Origin: SCUN01 sp964343975
Lineage (GTDB): Bacteria; Acidobacteriota; Vicinamibacteria; Vicinamibacterales; SCN-69-37
Direction of reading: 5' to 3'
NCBI GenBank assembly: GCA_964343975.1
Contig: CAYFLU010000182.1
Coordinates: 1-6,651, forward strand
Length of the DNA stretch: 6,651 nucleotides
The number at the start of each line of letters is the position of its first letter. Within the stretch, counting starts at the first letter, position 1. The notes below the pieces were generated by a model. The model searched no databases and was not told where the DNA came from. It saw only the letters and a program-made list of their open reading frames with translations. The translations under genes and the position numbers were made by a program. This document shows, in pieces, positions 5,025-6,651 of this stretch.

Positions 5025-6203
5025 ATGTTGAAGATCAAGACCTCTCTCGCCATCTGTCTCTCGATCATCGCCGCTGCTGGGCTCTTCGCACAAGCGCCGC
5101 CTTCCGGCTGGTCGTCGTTCGTGGCGGCGTACACCGAAGCACTGCCACAGCACGCGATCGTCGGCAGCAGCGTCGCCTTTGTCGAGAGCGGCGCGATCAC
5201 CGCGCGGCAGCACTACGGCCTGCGTGATGCGGCCGGCAATCTGCCGGTGACCAACGACACGATCTTCCACTGGGCCTCGATCACCAAGACCTTCAACGCG
5301 ATCGGCATTCTGCAACTGCGTGACCGCGGCCTCATCTCGCTCGACGACCCGATCGTGAAGTACGTGCCCGAGCTCCGGAAGGTGCACAACCCGTACGCCG
5401 CGCAGACGAAAACTGAAGCCATCACGCTGCGACAGCTGCTCTCGCACTCCGCCGGCTTCCGCGCCGGCACGTTCCCGTTCGGCGACGACGCGCCGTGGCA
5501 GCCGTTCGAGCCGCCGTCATGGGAGCAGCTCGCGGCGATGATGCCGTACACGCAACTCGACTTCGCGCCGGGCACGAAGTACAGCTACTCGAACCCGGGC
5601 TATGTGTATCTCGGACGCGTGATCGAAGACGTGATGCAGGAGCCGTTCGAGACCTACATCGACAAAGAGATCCTCCGCCCGCTCGGCATGACACGCGCAT
5701 TCTTCGACCGCGCGCCGTCATTTCTCCGCGACCAGAAGTCGCACTCGTACTTCGTCGACGACAAGGGCCGCACCGAGGCGCGGTTCGACTTCGACACCGG
5801 CATCACCGTGATGAACGGCGGCCTCAACGCGCCGGTCGACGACCTGGCGAAGTACATCTCCATGCTCGCTGGAAGCACCGATGCGGCCACGCAAGCGCGC
5901 TACGACCGCATCATCAAGCGCGCCACACTCGAAGAGATGTGGCAGCCGGTCGTGCCGGTGTCCCCCGGCGTGTCGATGGGGCTCGGCTTCTTCCTCGAAG
6001 ACCACGGCGGCCGGCGGTTCATCGCGCACAGCGGCGGCCAGAACGGCTTCATCTCGCATTTCTGGCTCGATCGCGCCTCCCATAAGGCCGCGATCATCGC
6101 GTTCAACACGCAGACCGAGTCGACGGCCAAAGGCGACGCACGCAACACCCGCGCGCTCGACGCCGCCATGCGCGACGCGATGGTGAAGTTCCTCTTCCAG
6201 TAA
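5025..6203 (+). CDS. Exported class C beta-lactamase-fold serine hydrolase
   Basis: This 392-residue enzyme of the beta-lactamase/penicillin-binding-protein class C fold (Pfam Beta-lactamase type) has a signal peptide (MLKIKTSLAICLSIIAAAGLFAQ). The motifs are intact: SxxK as HWASITKTF with nucleophile Ser85 and Lys88, YxN as YSYSNPGY with Tyr188 and Asn190, and HSGG (His335-Gly338) in place of KTG. Supporting landmarks are LRQLLSHSAGF (135-145) and FAPGTKYSYSN (180-190). HSGG and this domain spacing are usual for esterases, D-aminopeptidases and DD-peptidase-like members, so antibiotic resistance should not be assumed. It lies in the same direction as the dipeptidase and SGNH genes across a 38-base gap and may be co-transcribed. 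It has a good Shine-Dalgarno (GGAGAAGGG, 6-base spacing). The fold is certain; the substrate (ester, D-aminoacyl peptide or other) is open. Confidence 0.93.
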   Translation: MLKIKTSLAICLSIIAAAGLFAQAPPSGWSSFVAAYTEALPQHAIVGSSVAFVESGAITARQHYGLRDAAGNLPVTNDTIFHWASITKTFNAIGILQLRDRGLISLDDPIVKYVPELRKVHNPYAAQTKTEAITLRQLLSHSAGFRAGTFPFGDDAPWQPFEPPSWEQLAAMMPYTQLDFAPGTKYSYSNPGYVYLGRVIEDVMQEPFETYIDKEILRPLGMTRAFFDRAPSFLRDQKSHSYFVDDKGRTEARFDFDTGITVMNGGLNAPVDDLAKYISMLAGSTDAATQARYDRIIKRATLEEMWQPVVPVSPGVSMGLGFFLEDHGGRRFIAHSGGQNGFISHFWLDRASHKAAIIAFNTQTESTAKGDARNTRALDAAMRDAMVKFLFQ

Positions 6204-6207
6204 GGTC

Positions 6208-6242
6208 GCGCCATCGGCCGTCACATCACCACCGATCGGCGC
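6208..6242 (+). other. Imperfect stem-loop after the serine hydrolase gene
   Basis: GCGCCATCGG (6208-6217) can pair with CCGATCGGCGC (6232-6242), leaving C6237 bulged and a 14-base loop. It begins 4 bases after the stop codon, but what follows, TAGTATTTGCG, is a poor T-tract, so at best it is a weak terminator. It overlaps the candidate promoter of the next gene and might instead be an operator-like or mRNA-stabilising structure. Confidence 0.35.
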
Positions 6243-6248
6243 TAGTAT
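6220..6248 (+). promoter_or_regulatory. Candidate promoter for the BNR-repeat gene
   Basis: GTCACA (6220-6225) and TAGTAT (6243-6248) each match the sigma-70-type consensus at 4 of 6 positions and are separated by exactly 17 bases. Initiation near 6255 would leave a short leader carrying GGAGG (6259-6263). The 66-base gap and the preceding stem-loop fit a separate transcription unit here. Confidence 0.42.
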
Positions 6249-6269
6249 TTGCGTCATCGGAGGAGTGGT

Positions 6270-6651
6270 ATGACCGCAAAACATCTATTACTCGTAGGCG
6301 CGATGGGCATCGCGGTGGCCGGGGCGGGCTCGGCGATGCGCGCGCAACAAGCACCACAGGGACCGGGCAGCGACTGGAGCATGCCGGCGAACGCGCCGGA
6401 AAACGCGGCGCTCAGAAGCCTGCGCTGGCGCGGCATCGGCCCGGCCAACCCGGGCGGACGCATCGCGGTGGTCGCCGGCATTCCCGGCAAGCCGGAGACG
6501 TTCTATGTGGCCGGCGCCGCCGGGGGCATCATCAAAACGACGAACGGCGGGACGACGTGGACGCCGATCTTTGATGATCAGGTGGTCGCGTCCATCGGCG
6601 CGATCGCGATCGCGCCATCCGATGAGAACGTGCTGTGGGTCGGCACCGGCG
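6270..6651 (+). CDS. Exported BNR/VPS10-type beta-propeller protein, 5' end only
   Basis: The gene opens with ATG at 6270 behind a strong GGAGG (6 bases upstream) and stays open to the window edge, giving 127 visible residues. The N-terminus is a signal peptide (MTAKHLLLVGAMGIAVAGAG, likely cut after MRA-Q). Next come a low-complexity linker rich in P, A and N and then LRWRGIGPANPGGRIA (residues 49-64), the usual opening of large exported glycosyl-hydrolase-like proteins with BNR/sortilin repeats. FYVAGAAGGIIKTTNGGTTW contains one BNR/Asp-box-like turn (KTTNGGTTW), followed by IFDDQ, SIGAIAIAPSDENVLWVGTG and the beginning of the next blade. Such proteins are often about 1000 residues long and annotated only as WD40/YVTN/BNR-like; most of this one is outside the window. 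Its function is unknown, possibly surface binding or carbohydrate/protein handling. Confidence 0.9.
   Translation, partial: MTAKHLLLVGAMGIAVAGAGSAMRAQQAPQGPGSDWSMPANAPENAALRSLRWRGIGPANPGGRIAVVAGIPGKPETFYVAGAAGGIIKTTNGGTTWTPIFDDQVVASIGAIAIAPSDENVLWVGTG

Noticed and set aside
5025..6203. Antibiotic-resistance beta-lactamase
   Set aside because: The SxxK, YxN and HSGG motifs define only the broad class C fold. HSGG in place of KTG and the lack of an ampR-like neighbour favour an esterase or peptidase-like member.
6597..6616. Perfect 20-base palindrome GGCGCGATCGCGATCGCGCC
   Set aside because: It lies inside the propeller coding region and follows from alternating GCG and ATC codons for A-I-A-I-A; most likely chance from codon bias rather than a binding site.

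Overview
The window is GC-rich and bacterial, with strong third-position G/C bias (long shadow frames on both strands) and ordinary chromosomal gene content. Secreted M20 and M19 peptidases, a class C serine hydrolase, a fasciclin-domain protein and a BNR/VPS10-type beta-propeller protein occur together, many with signal peptides ending in A-Q. This resembles Acidobacteriota, perhaps the Vicinamibacteria. That placement rests on gene content and style alone and is an inference. No rRNA, tRNA, CRISPR array, insertion sequence or phage gene was seen.

Layout. The 3' end of a fasciclin (FAS1) gene (1-248, +) is followed by a degenerate 8-bp-period GTGC repeat (262-357) and a strong intrinsic terminator (366-404). 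The terminator lies inside the 3' end of the convergent gene. On the minus strand, read from 3209 down to 355, are an exported M20D amidohydrolase, a 101-bp gap with a possible promoter and a tiny cysteine-containing ORF, an OsmC-family protein, and 12 bp later a multi-pass membrane acyltransferase-like protein (DUF1624/HGSNAT type). On the plus strand from 3233 are an exported M19 dipeptidase, an SGNH/GDSL hydrolase joined to it by an ATGA overlap, and an exported class C beta-lactamase-fold serine hydrolase. A 38-bp gap holding three CACGGAGA-like octamers precedes the serine hydrolase. After a 66-bp gap with a plausible promoter comes the 5' end of an exported BNR-repeat protein that runs off the window.

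How the parts fit. The M20D amidohydrolase and M19 dipeptidase start 23 bp apart on opposite strands around one near-symmetric -10-like sequence, so they are probably expressed from a shared bidirectional promoter region with very short or absent leaders. Together with the class C hydrolase they suggest extracytoplasmic hydrolysis of N-acyl amino acids, dipeptides and perhaps D-amino-acid peptides. The substrate is not determined by the sequence. The OsmC/acyltransferase pair looks like a separate small unit with redox and envelope roles.

No novel multi-gene system was recognised. The most interesting signals lie between genes: the shared divergent promoter, two unrelated 8-bp-period repeats that supply a stop codon and a ribosome binding site, and a terminator that doubles as coding sequence.
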